A stretch of 63,902 nucleotides of DNA from an uncultured Helicobacter sp. (GTDB taxonomy: Bacteria; Campylobacterota; Campylobacteria; Campylobacterales; Helicobacteraceae), in NCBI RefSeq assembly GCF_910577135.1, contig NZ_CAJTLL010000011.1, positions 1 through 63,902 of the forward strand, read 5' to 3'. Both the position numbers and the translations under genes were made by a program. Every line of letters starts with the position of its first letter. The first letter of the stretch is position 1. Under the pieces are notes generated by a model. It was given only the letters and a program-made list of their open reading frames with translations, ran no database searches and was not told the DNA's origin. Below, in pieces: positions 31,511 to 39,651 of the stretch.

Positions 31511-32742
31511 TGCTTATTGATTGATGATGGAGTGGTTGGCTGTATAGGAGCATTTTGTGTGTTAGATTCTGCATTTATTTGCGAATGCTTATCGGGCAAA
31601 TTTCCTTCACTTAATGTAATAGCATTTACACTTTTATTGAGTGCATCTTGCAAATGCGGCATAAAATGCTCTGTGAGTGCTAGAAAAGCTTCTTTCTCTT
31701 TGCCTTGCAGCTCTTTACTTACTGCTTTTACGCTTGATAGGGGATTAATAGGCACATTATTACGATACAGGCCAAAATGCAAATGTGGTCCTGTGCTTAG
31801 CCCTGTGCTGCCCACACGTCCTATCATTTGCCCACGTTTGATGCTTTTACCAGCCCTTATTCCATTTGCAAAAGAATTTAAATGTGCGTAAAGTGTTTTA
31901 AGGTTACCCTCGTGGCGAATCTCAATAAGATTCCCATAACCTCCTCTTTTGCCCGCAAAGATGACTACTCCATCGGCGGCTGCTACAACAGGAGTCCCCG
32001 TAGGTGCAGCATAATCCACCGCATAATGTGGGCGGATTGTGCCAAGTATAGGGTGTTTCCTCCCAAGTGAAAATCTTGAGCTTATTCTCGCCCCTGCTAC
32101 AGGCGTTTGGAGCAAGAATCCCTGAATCTCCTTACCTTCCTTATTGTAATAGCGTCCATTCTTATATTGAAAAATGTAATGAGGTTTTTTATTTACTTCT
32201 ACTACAGCCGCTTTGATATTCGCATTTTTAAGTGGCTTGCCTAAACGATATTTACGATCATAAATCACTGCTAATCTATCGTTTTTTAAAATACTACGAA
32301 AATTCACACTATTTTTATAAGCGTTCAAAAATTCGCTCACCAAGCCCTTATCGTGCGTCATATCAAGTAAATCTTGGTAGGGGGATTTTTGAACAAAGAG
32401 GCTTACTATCTGCTCTTGTTCAAAATAAATCATAGGCGTAAAATCAAGCATATATGCCCCATCGCGTTTAAAGATGTGAATCTGCATACCATCGCCTATG
32501 GGAATAAGAGCCTGAATCAAAGAACCATCATCATCTAAAAGCGTGTAGTATGTAACTCCAGCATAAATTTCTGAAGTTAGTTCTCTATCTTTTGGAGAGA
32601 GGTTATAATATAAACTTGTAGGAATATTGTATTTTTGAAAAAATGCAAAAAATGTATAGCCTACCTCCCATATTTGAGAATGAGCCACTGCTCCAAAACA
32701 CAAGCTGCTCCAAACGCTCACTAACATAAAAATTTTTCTCAT
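31507..32742 (-). CDS. csd3: M23 family peptidoglycan peptidase, Csd3/HdpA type
   Basis: This zinc metallopeptidase is secreted to the periplasm and trims peptide crosslinks to set helical cell shape. It has a signal peptide (about 1-20), an N-terminal inhibitory/LytM-associated domain (about 40-220), and a catalytic domain with HPILGTIRPHYAVDYAAPTGTP (HxxxD) and HLHFG. The 411 residues include a Ser/Asn/Gln-rich tail of about 40 residues after the domain. Its neighbours nudix, pgbA-like and glcD repeat the HP0506-HP0509 order of H. pylori. Confidence 0.88.
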   Translation of the reverse strand: MRKIFMLVSVWSSLCFGAVAHSQIWEVGYTFFAFFQKYNIPTSLYYNLSPKDRELTSEIYAGVTYYTLLDDDGSLIQALIPIGDGMQIHIFKRDGAYMLDFTPMIYFEQEQIVSLFVQKSPYQDLLDMTHDKGLVSEFLNAYKNSVNFRSILKNDRLAVIYDRKYRLGKPLKNANIKAAVVEVNKKPHYIFQYKNGRYYNKEGKEIQGFLLQTPVAGARISSRFSLGRKHPILGTIRPHYAVDYAAPTGTPVVAAADGVVIFAGKRGGYGNLIEIRHEGNLKTLYAHLNSFANGIRAGKSIKRGQMIGRVGSTGLSTGPHLHFGLYRNNVPINPLSSVKAVSKELQGKEKEAFLALTEHFMPHLQDALNKSVNAITLSEGNLPDKHSQINAESNTQNAPIQPTTPSSINKQ

Positions 32743-32851
32743 ACAAATACCTTACAAGCCATACGCCCAGCGCTTAACTTTAGCCATTCTTTAAATAAGC
32801 CTAGGATTGTAGTATAAAAATTTTAATAAAAATGTTAAAATAGGCTTTGTC

Positions 32852-32868
32852 TTGGCACTCTTTTTGCA
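32852..32868 (+). promoter_or_regulatory. Sigma-54 promoter upstream of a small membrane protein gene
   Basis: ttggcactctttttgca has GG at 32854-32855 and GC at 32866-32867 with 10 nt between, an almost ideal TTGGCACN5TTGCA. The ATG of the next gene is at 32912. This places that gene in the RpoN (hook/middle flagellar) regulon. Confidence 0.9.
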
Positions 32869-32911
32869 TAGCATCTTACAATTGCATTGAGATACGAAAT
32901 AAGGAGATAAA

Positions 32912-33103
32912 ATGAGCACAGGTTTAAAAAATTGGCTATTTCCTACACTTAGTTTTATTGCGTTTTTGTATGTTTTACTCTTGCTTGGAATTTGGACGTA
33001 TCGTGCCGATACGAATGCTCCACTTTTTGAATCCGATGGCAACTCAAAAAATGTAACATCGCTCAAAGATTTTAAGCAAGAAATGCAAGAGTATGTAAAA
33101 TAA
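32912..33103 (+). CDS. Small single-span membrane protein under RpoN control
   Basis: The 63-residue protein has one transmembrane helix (LFPTLSFIAFLYVLLLLGIW, about 9-28) followed by a polar C-terminal segment of about 35 residues ending in FKQEMQEYVK. No family is recognised. A clean sigma-54 promoter precedes it, ATG 32912 is preceded by aaggagataaa, and flgM with its own sigma-28 promoter follows 82 nt later. The context points to a flagellar inner-membrane component or assembly helper that is small enough to be missed by annotation. The topology is predicted by eye: N-terminus in, C-terminal tail in the periplasm or cytosol unknown. Confidence 0.75.
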   Translation: MSTGLKNWLFPTLSFIAFLYVLLLLGIWTYRADTNAPLFESDGNSKNVTSLKDFKQEMQEYVK

Positions 33104-33113
33104 TACAAATTGC

Positions 33114-33140
33114 TAAATTTTTTTATACTTTAGCCGATTT
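33114..33140 (+). promoter_or_regulatory. Sigma-28 (FliA) promoter for flgM-flgN-flgK
   Basis: TAAA (33114-33117), 15 nt, then GCCGATTT (33133-33140): this matches the FliA consensus spacing exactly and lies 46 nt before the flgM ATG. It allows FlgM to feed back on its own partner sigma factor. Confidence 0.88.
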
Positions 33141-33185
33141 GAAATGAAATTATTTAAAAAAAATTAAATTACTTAGAGGTGTCCT

Positions 33186-33398
33186 ATGATAAATGGTGTG
33201 AATACAGGCATTCAAGCTGCAAATGTCCTCAATAGAGAAATGTTCAACAAACAAAATGAGAGCAACGAAATCAAAGCAAAAGAAGAAGCACAACTCTCAA
33301 AAGCAGAGCAAATCAAAGAGCAAATCAAAAATGGTGAATACAAAATTGATTTACGGCAAACTGCCCAAAAAATGGCATCAAATTTGCTTAACCTCTAA
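33186..33398 (+). CDS. flgM: Anti-sigma-28 factor FlgM
   Basis: FlgM holds FliA inactive until the hook is ready. The 70-residue protein is short, like epsilonproteobacterial FlgM, with an unstructured N-terminal half and a helical C-terminus (AEQIKEQIKNGEYKIDLRQT) that is the sigma-binding part. The FliA promoter upstream and flgN and flgK downstream support the assignment. The start codon has gaggtgtcct before it. Confidence 0.85.
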   Translation: MINGVNTGIQAANVLNREMFNKQNESNEIKAKEEAQLSKAEQIKEQIKNGEYKIDLRQTAQKMASNLLNL

Positions 33399-33464
33399 AA
33401 AACTCCTCCATTCTCTCAAAGCATTTTTTTGATGTAGCAATGGAGCATATAGAGGACTTATACT

Positions 33465-33890
33465 ATGCTACATACTTACATTAATGGTGCAATAGCCGAT
33501 TTAAGAACGCTTATACATCTTACCCAACTTGATAATAAAGATATACAAGCGGCTCATCACGAAGCGATTTTTGGGCGATTAGAGCAAAAAGATAATCTTG
33601 TGAAAGCATTTGAAGAAAAAAAATCTCTTATTCAGCAGGAAATGCTTATATTGTGTGAAAAAAATCCACATAAAGCACTTAAAGATTTGCTTGATGAGCA
33701 GACAAGCGCGCTTTTAGACTCGATGCGAGATGAGCTAGAAACGCTTAAAACACTCAATGCCAATTATGCAAAAAGTGTTTTTGCCGTAGCTGAATTTTAC
33801 AATTCACTTATCCAACGCATAATCCCCCACGAGAGCAATGGTTATGAGCATCAACGTACTCAAAGCCATTTACTGAAAATCCAAGTATAG
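33465..33890 (+). CDS. flgN: Flagellar export chaperone FlgN-like
   Basis: This 141-residue, all-helical protein has heptad-like repeats (for example LLDEQTSALLDSMRDELETL). FlgN-type chaperones escort FlgK and FlgL to the export gate. Sequence conservation is weak, so the call rests on size, helical character and its position immediately before flgK. No signal peptide. RBS gagg is 12 nt before ATG 33465. Confidence 0.75.
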   Translation: MLHTYINGAIADLRTLIHLTQLDNKDIQAAHHEAIFGRLEQKDNLVKAFEEKKSLIQQEMLILCEKNPHKALKDLLDEQTSALLDSMRDELETLKTLNANYAKSVFAVAEFYNSLIQRIIPHESNGYEHQRTQSHLLKIQV

Positions 33891-33899
33891 GCAAAACTT

Positions 33900-35720
33900 A
33901 TGGGTGGCATTCTCTCCTCTCTCAATACTTCTTATACGGGCTTACAGGCACATCAACTTATGGTTGATGTAACCGGTAATAATATCGCTAATGCAAGTGA
34001 TGAATTTTATAGCCGCCAACGTGTGCTTGTCCGTCCTGAACGACCGCTTTACTATCAAGACTATAATCTTGGCAGAGGTGTGAGTATTGAAACCATACAG
34101 AGAATCCACGATGAATTTGTCTTTAACCGCTATCGCAAGGCTGCTGAAGAAGCCCAATATTATGATACACATTTTACTACCTTGCGTGAGGCTTCGGCAT
34201 TTTTCCCTGAAGTTGATGGTGTAGGGATTTATAATGATTTAGAAGAGTATTTTAATGCGTGGAAAGATTTAGCGAAAAACTCCACAGATCCCGCACAAAA
34301 GCAGGTTTTAGCAAAAAATGCCCAAGTTTTAAGTCATAATATTCAAGACACACGAGCAAGGCTTGTAAGATTGCAGCAAAAGGTAAATGAAGAACTTGAG
34401 GTAACTATCAACGAAGTCAATCGTTTAGCCAAAGAAATTGCACATATTAATGGAAAATTAAAAGAAATGGAAGACCAACGTGAGCTAAAACAAGCCAATG
34501 AGTTACGCGATAGGCGCGATGAGCTAGAGTTTAATCTTCAAACGCTTATAGGTGCGAATGTGTTTAAAAATCACTTAGACTCTCGTGCATCTATCCACCC
34601 TAAACTAGCGGATTTTGATGATGAATATGTCTTAAATATCGGCTTTGGGTTTAATATTGTCGATGGCGCGATGTTCCATCCCATCGTCCTAAAAAAAGAT
34701 GATAATCATCTCAATCTTAATCGTGTATATTTTCAGGGTGATGATTTTAAAATCGTTGAAATCACTGATAAAATCGTGCAAGGCAAGGCTGGCTCGCTTA
34801 TTAGCCTCTATAATTCTGGGGCTGATGGCACACGTGTGGGGAAGATTCAAGATTATATCAATCAGCTTGATATTTTTGCAAAGGGCTTCATTGAGGCAAC
34901 CAATAATATTTACTCTCAAAGTGCAGCTATGCAGATTCGCAGCGATAAGATTGATGTGTGGAGCTTGAATGCTCTTGTGGATAGTAATTATAATATTAAA
35001 ACAGGGAGTTTTGATATTGTCATATACAGTGCACAAGGTGAGGAAATCGGGCGCAAAACAATCCATATTGATGAGACTACTACAATGAATGATGTTGTCC
35101 GTGCTATCAACGCAAATACTGATGATAATAAAGACAATAATGCCCTTAATGATGTTGATGACTACTTCCGCGCTTATTATGATAATGGCACAAGAGAATT
35201 TAATATCCTTGCTAAAAACCCTTCGCAAGGGCTTTATGTGGCTATCCAAGATAATGGCACGAATTTCACAGGAGCATTTGGTTTGAATAAGTTTTTTGAT
35301 GGGGAAGATGCCCATAATATTACGCTTCATCGCGAATATGCTAAAGATGCTACCCTTATACGTCCGTGGCTCACACCGGTAAATGGGAACTTTGATGTGG
35401 CAAATATGATGCAGCAGCTTCAATATGAAGATGTAGATTTCTACACCAATAAATACGATAAGCAGCAGATGAGAATCTCTGAATATTTTCAATTCCTCTC
35501 TGGACGTGTAGCTAATCAAACCGAAGCTACCCAACGCACCAAAGAAACAAAAGATTCTGTGCTATCTGCTGTCAAAAAGGAGCATTTAGCTATATCGCAA
35601 GTGAGCCTTGATGAAGAGATGGTAAATCTCATCAAGTTTCAAGGTGGCTATGCGGCAAATGCAAAAGTGATTACTACCATTGATAGAATGATAGAAACCT
35701 TGCTAGGGATTAAGCAATAA
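33900..35720 (+). CDS. flgK: Flagellar hook-associated protein 1 FlgK
   Basis: This is the hook-filament junction protein. The N-terminal rod/hook signature is VTGNNIANASDEFYSRQRV (about 22-40), followed by a long helical region and a central variable domain rich in Asp/Asn. The C-terminal helix is EEMVNLIKFQGGYAANAKVI. The 606-residue length fits. It begins 9 nt after flgN and likely continues into the downstream EI24-like gene 6 nt later. Confidence 0.95.
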   Translation: MGGILSSLNTSYTGLQAHQLMVDVTGNNIANASDEFYSRQRVLVRPERPLYYQDYNLGRGVSIETIQRIHDEFVFNRYRKAAEEAQYYDTHFTTLREASAFFPEVDGVGIYNDLEEYFNAWKDLAKNSTDPAQKQVLAKNAQVLSHNIQDTRARLVRLQQKVNEELEVTINEVNRLAKEIAHINGKLKEMEDQRELKQANELRDRRDELEFNLQTLIGANVFKNHLDSRASIHPKLADFDDEYVLNIGFGFNIVDGAMFHPIVLKKDDNHLNLNRVYFQGDDFKIVEITDKIVQGKAGSLISLYNSGADGTRVGKIQDYINQLDIFAKGFIEATNNIYSQSAAMQIRSDKIDVWSLNALVDSNYNIKTGSFDIVIYSAQGEEIGRKTIHIDETTTMNDVVRAINANTDDNKDNNALNDVDDYFRAYYDNGTREFNILAKNPSQGLYVAIQDNGTNFTGAFGLNKFFDGEDAHNITLHREYAKDATLIRPWLTPVNGNFDVANMMQQLQYEDVDFYTNKYDKQQMRISEYFQFLSGRVANQTEATQRTKETKDSVLSAVKKEHLAISQVSLDEEMVNLIKFQGGYAANAKVITTIDRMIETLLGIKQ

Positions 35721-35726
35721 ATTTTT

Positions 35727-36452
35727 ATGAGTATGCTACACATTCTTAGACAAAGCCTTGCGGATTTCTTGCGCCCGAAGATTCTATCTCTTGTGTGTGT
35801 GCCTGTGATATGCAATATTTTGCTTGTGGGCAGTATCTTGTATTTTTGTGGGGCAAGTTTTTATCAATATGTGCTAGATTTAAGCCCAGAGTGGATTGCA
35901 AATCTTAGTGTAAATGCGGCTCTTTGGGCACGGGTGCTGAGTTTTTTATATGTCTTAAGCATATATCTGTTTTTGGGCTTGTGTGTGGGGATTCTCACCT
36001 TGCTTACTAGTCTCTTTTTTGCCCTTTTTTATACGCCATTACTTGTAAAATTTGTGCATAAGAAAGATTTTTCTCATATCCATTTGCAGCCCTTTGGGAA
36101 TCTTGTAAGCGATATGTTAGTTTTTTTCAAAGATGGGGGTATTTTTATAGCTTTGCTTATCGTGTGTATTCCTTTGTATTTTATCCCGTTGTGTGGCACT
36201 CTTATCCCTCTTATACTAGGATTTTTCTTTTTCAAAAGACGCAATTTCTATGATGTGGGAAGTTGCACGATGAATAAGGAGCAATTTGAGAGTTTGCAAA
36301 AATTTTCAGCACAAAATTATCTCTGTGCGCTTATGGCATATCTGCCTAGCTTCATTCCATTTGTAAGCTTTTTTCTTATGCCACTGCAGATTCTTATCAT
36401 TATCCGCTATGCACTCTCCTACCTTGAGAAGCCAAATAATTCACCTTATTAG
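35727..36452 (+). CDS. EI24/CysZ-like polytopic membrane protein
   Basis: The 241-residue protein has four hydrophobic segments (about 20-45, 65-105, 135-165 and 200-230) and a C-terminal IIRYALSYLE. The pattern and SLADFLRPKILSLV N-terminus resemble the EI24/CysZ family, whose bacterial members are associated with sulfate uptake. Here it follows flgK by 6 nt, so co-expression with flagellar genes is likely, though this may be fortuitous. Family assignment is by resemblance only. Confidence 0.65.
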   Translation: MSMLHILRQSLADFLRPKILSLVCVPVICNILLVGSILYFCGASFYQYVLDLSPEWIANLSVNAALWARVLSFLYVLSIYLFLGLCVGILTLLTSLFFALFYTPLLVKFVHKKDFSHIHLQPFGNLVSDMLVFFKDGGIFIALLIVCIPLYFIPLCGTLIPLILGFFFFKRRNFYDVGSCTMNKEQFESLQKFSAQNYLCALMAYLPSFIPFVSFFLMPLQILIIIRYALSYLEKPNNSPY

Positions 36453-36514
36453 TCAAATCAAGACATACATTTTTTGCAAATACAGGCGAAATGCTATTTT
36501 AAAGAATTTGCATA

Positions 36515-37333
36515 TTAAACCTTAAATTTCCCATAAACGCGTAGGTCATTATGTTTTGGCGTGGAAAGATATAACGAAGCATTGTGCTTCTGCGCTACTT
36601 CGCATATCTCCTGCCACAGCGTTTCAAAAGCACTTCGCCCGATATGTTTATCTCCCTCATTTTGTTTACCACTCACCATAGCATCTATATATGCTTGAGG
36701 GATTTTAAAGCCCAGATTCGCTTCATTAATACGTCTTACACTCTCTAAATGAAAAATCCCAAATACCCCTATAAACGCTTCCACCTCATATCCACCGCTT
36801 TGTGCGATAGATTCAAAATGTTGCAAAAAAACTTGTGCCTCTTGTGCGCTAAAAAGCGGTTGCGTGATGATTTTGTCCGCACCAGCTTTTAGCTTCTTTT
36901 CAAGTCTTTCCCTGCTTGCCTTATCAGTCAAAGTTCCGCTACCGCTGATGATACGCACTTTTTCCCCTAGTATTTCTCTTGCAAGGCTGATAAGCTCTAT
37001 GCCGTTTATGCCCCCATCTTCGCCGCCGATAAGAGCTATTGTGTCAAATCCCGCATATTGCACCCCCAAAAGCTCCGCCTTTAAGCGAATCTTACCTGCT
37101 TCCCCCACGCAGCCGCCTCCGCTTAATGTAGGCACAAATTGTATATGAGGCATTCTCTGCCTTAGCATATATGCACCTAAGAGCGCCTCTACACTTGCCT
37201 TTTTACGAGGACTTGCAGGGACTAGCACAAAATCTAGCGTCTTATGTAAATACCGCTTTGCCCTCTTCCACATAGAATCTAGTAGAGCTACATCACTTGC
37301 TAGATTTTGTGGTAAAAACTCAACGCCAAACAT
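36515..37333 (-). CDS. Methylenetetrahydrofolate reductase-like protein
   Basis: The 272-residue protein looks like a TIM-barrel of the MetF family, with the N-terminal MFGVEFLP, central KLKAGADKIITQPLFSAQEA (the strongest match to the MTHFR substrate/FAD region) and a C-terminal short tail. It is a little short and the catalytic N-terminal Glu is kept within GVEF. MetF makes 5-methyl-THF for methionine synthesis. Because other motifs are weak (a Gly-rich LSGGGCVGEAG is unusual), I hold the call at family level. Confidence 0.6.
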   Translation of the reverse strand: MFGVEFLPQNLASDVALLDSMWKRAKRYLHKTLDFVLVPASPRKKASVEALLGAYMLRQRMPHIQFVPTLSGGGCVGEAGKIRLKAELLGVQYAGFDTIALIGGEDGGINGIELISLAREILGEKVRIISGSGTLTDKASRERLEKKLKAGADKIITQPLFSAQEAQVFLQHFESIAQSGGYEVEAFIGVFGIFHLESVRRINEANLGFKIPQAYIDAMVSGKQNEGDKHIGRSAFETLWQEICEVAQKHNASLYLSTPKHNDLRVYGKFKV

Positions 37334-37418
37334 CGTGTCTCCTTAAAACTACCGCTTCTGCATATCAAATTTAATCCCAAATGCTATAATCTTAACATTT
37401 TTCTAAGGATAATAATAG

Positions 37419-38057
37419 ATGAAGCTTGTTGTGTTTGACTTTGATTCTACACTTATGAACGGAGAGACGATTGATATACTTGCACAGGCGCATAATGTAA
37501 GCGATGAAGTCTCTGCTATTACGGATAGAGCGATGAATGGGGAGCTAGACTTTTATGAGAGTTTAAAGGCTCGTGTGGCTATGCTAAAGGGTTTAAGCTA
37601 CCAAAAAGCTCTGCATATCGCGCGGAATCTCCCCCTTAATCCCGGCGCAAAGTCCTGTATCACATCGCTTAAGGCGCAAGGCTATAAGGTTGTGTGCTTT
37701 AGCGGTGGATTCCATATCGCTACGGATTATTTTGCTGATATTTTAGGGCTTGATGCAACATTTGCTAACATCTTGCACTATAAAGATAATGTCCTCACGG
37801 GCGAAGTAGGCGGGGAGATGATGTTTAGCGATTCTAAGGGCATTATGCTCCAACGATTGCAGCATCTGCTTTCTATCACGCCTGAAAACACCATTGCCAT
37901 AGGCGATGGCGCAAATGATAGGAGTATGTTTGTCTATGCTGATGTACGTATCGCATTTTGCGCTAAGCAGATTCTTAAAGATGCGGCAAATATCATCATC
38001 GATACACAGGATTTGCGTGAAATCCTTAAATCCCTCCATATCCCTATAAAGGAGTAA
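37419..38057 (+). CDS. serB: Phosphoserine phosphatase
   Basis: This HAD-superfamily enzyme hydrolyses phosphoserine in the final step of serine synthesis. Motif I is FDFDSTLMNGETID, motif II is the Ser in VCFSGGFHIATDYF, and motif IV is AIGDGANDRSMF. The 212-residue length fits the short SerB form. It ends one base before the manC start. Confidence 0.93.
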   Translation: MKLVVFDFDSTLMNGETIDILAQAHNVSDEVSAITDRAMNGELDFYESLKARVAMLKGLSYQKALHIARNLPLNPGAKSCITSLKAQGYKVVCFSGGFHIATDYFADILGLDATFANILHYKDNVLTGEVGGEMMFSDSKGIMLQRLQHLLSITPENTIAIGDGANDRSMFVYADVRIAFCAKQILKDAANIIIDTQDLREILKSLHIPIKE

Positions 38058-38058
38058 A

Positions 38059-39489
38059 ATGACTATCAGTATCCTCTGTGGCGGCTCTGGTACGAGACTT
38101 TTCCCCCTCTCCCGTGAGCTTTTGCCTAAACAATTCGCCTCCATTTTGCCTAAAAATGATACGCAAGATTCCACACATTCGCTTTTCCAAGAGACATTGT
38201 TGAGAAATCAATTCTTGGTAAAAAGTGGCGGGGCGTTTCAAATCATTACTAATGACAATCACTACTTCATCGCACAAGAACAAGCCCATAATAGCGGCAT
38301 TGAGCTAAAAGATTTCATTTTAGAAACTATGAGTAAAAACACCGCTCCTGCCCTTACCTTCGCTGCTCTAAGTGTATATGAAAGCTTTTGCTTAAATCAT
38401 CTACAAGATGATGTGATTCTCGCCCTACCCGCTGACCATCTCATCAAAGACACAGCCAAATATCAAGAAGCCATTGCTGAAGCCATTGCTCTTGCAAACA
38501 AGGGCTTTTTGGTTACCTTTGGTATCAAGCCTGATTGCCCTCATACAGGCTATGGCTATATTAAGGCAAAAAACCATATCGTAGAAAAATTTATAGAGAA
38601 ACCCTCTTTAGAGGAAGCGCAAAACTACCTTAAAGAGGGGTATTACCTGTGGAATAGTGGTATGTTTTGCTTTCGTGCGGAAGTGTTTTTAAAAGAGCTT
38701 AAAATATGCGCACCCGATGTGTATGAATCTTGTAAGCTTACCTTTGAAGCCTCAAAAGATTCTAAAGTAGCACATTTTATGCGGTTAAATCCCGCTATGA
38801 GTGAGAATATCCCTCATATTAGCATTGATTATGCCCTGATGGAAAAAAGTCAAAAGGTTGCCTGTGTGAGCGGAGCATTTAGCTGGAGTGATGTAGGGAG
38901 CTTTGAATCTCTAAGTCTTGAATACCCTAAAGATAGCGCAAACAACGCAAGTAGAAATGATTTTATCACTAAAGATTGCACGAATAATTTTGTCATTTCT
39001 GATAAGGTCGTAGTCGGCATTGGCTTAGAAAACTTGATGATTATTGATGAGGGTGATTGCCTGCTTGTGGCAAAAAAGGGCTATTCTCAACAAGTTAAAG
39101 ACATTGTCAATATGCTCAAAACCTCGCACCCCGAACTCACCAAAGTGCATAGGAGCGCACATCGCCCTTGGGGAAGCTATACCGTGCTTTTAGAATCTCC
39201 TACCTACAAAATCAAGCAAATCATTGTCAAACCCAAAGGCAGGTTAAGCCTACAAAAGCACTATCATCGCAATGAGCATTGGATTATTGTGAGTGGCTCA
39301 GCGTATGTAACCATAGGAGAGTATAAAAAATTCCTGAAGGCTAATGAATCTACTTATATCCCTATGGGAGAGGTGCATCGCCTTGAGAATCCCGGTGTGC
39401 TACCGCTTGTGCTCATAGAAGTGCAAATGGGTGAGTATCTAGGTGAAGATGACATCGTGCGCTTAAGCGATGATTATCAGCGATTGTGA
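38059..39489 (+). CDS. manC: Mannose-1-phosphate guanylyltransferase / mannose-6-phosphate isomerase
   Basis: This bifunctional enzyme makes GDP-mannose for GDP-fucose and LPS O-chain synthesis. The N-terminal nucleotidyltransferase domain shows GGSGTRLFPLSRELLPKQF (about 7-25) and a FIEKPS signature. The C-terminal type II PMI cupin has KPKGRLSLQKHYHRNEHWII. At 476 residues it is typical of ManC/AlgA. It lies directly after serB with AAGGAG before ATG 38059. Confidence 0.95.
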   Translation: MTISILCGGSGTRLFPLSRELLPKQFASILPKNDTQDSTHSLFQETLLRNQFLVKSGGAFQIITNDNHYFIAQEQAHNSGIELKDFILETMSKNTAPALTFAALSVYESFCLNHLQDDVILALPADHLIKDTAKYQEAIAEAIALANKGFLVTFGIKPDCPHTGYGYIKAKNHIVEKFIEKPSLEEAQNYLKEGYYLWNSGMFCFRAEVFLKELKICAPDVYESCKLTFEASKDSKVAHFMRLNPAMSENIPHISIDYALMEKSQKVACVSGAFSWSDVGSFESLSLEYPKDSANNASRNDFITKDCTNNFVISDKVVVGIGLENLMIIDEGDCLLVAKKGYSQQVKDIVNMLKTSHPELTKVHRSAHRPWGSYTVLLESPTYKIKQIIVKPKGRLSLQKHYHRNEHWIIVSGSAYVTIGEYKKFLKANESTYIPMGEVHRLENPGVLPLVLIEVQMGEYLGEDDIVRLSDDYQRL

Positions 39490-39570
39490 TTTCCATTGCG
39501 TGAAAGGCAATGATAGACTAGAGAGATTGTTATTTATCTGCAAGTAAATTATCCCCCATATATTAAATTA

Positions 39571-39600
39571 TGATAATAATTTTTATTTTATTATAAGACA
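39571..39600 (+). promoter_or_regulatory. Fur-box-like A/T palindrome upstream of the TonB receptor
   Basis: tgataataatttttatttta approximates TAATAATnATTATTA with three or four mismatches, 50-80 nt before ATG 39652. Iron regulation would fit a TonB-dependent receptor. In AT-rich DNA such matches are frequent, so this is tentative. Confidence 0.3.
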
Positions 39601-39651
39601 AGAAATATTACTATTGCTTTACTTAAAATCAAAATAAAACATGGAAAGACT

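Noticed and set aside
34689..35534. 281-codon frame on the minus strand inside flgK
   Set aside because: It is antisense to an unmistakable flgK and its composition follows from the flgK codons.
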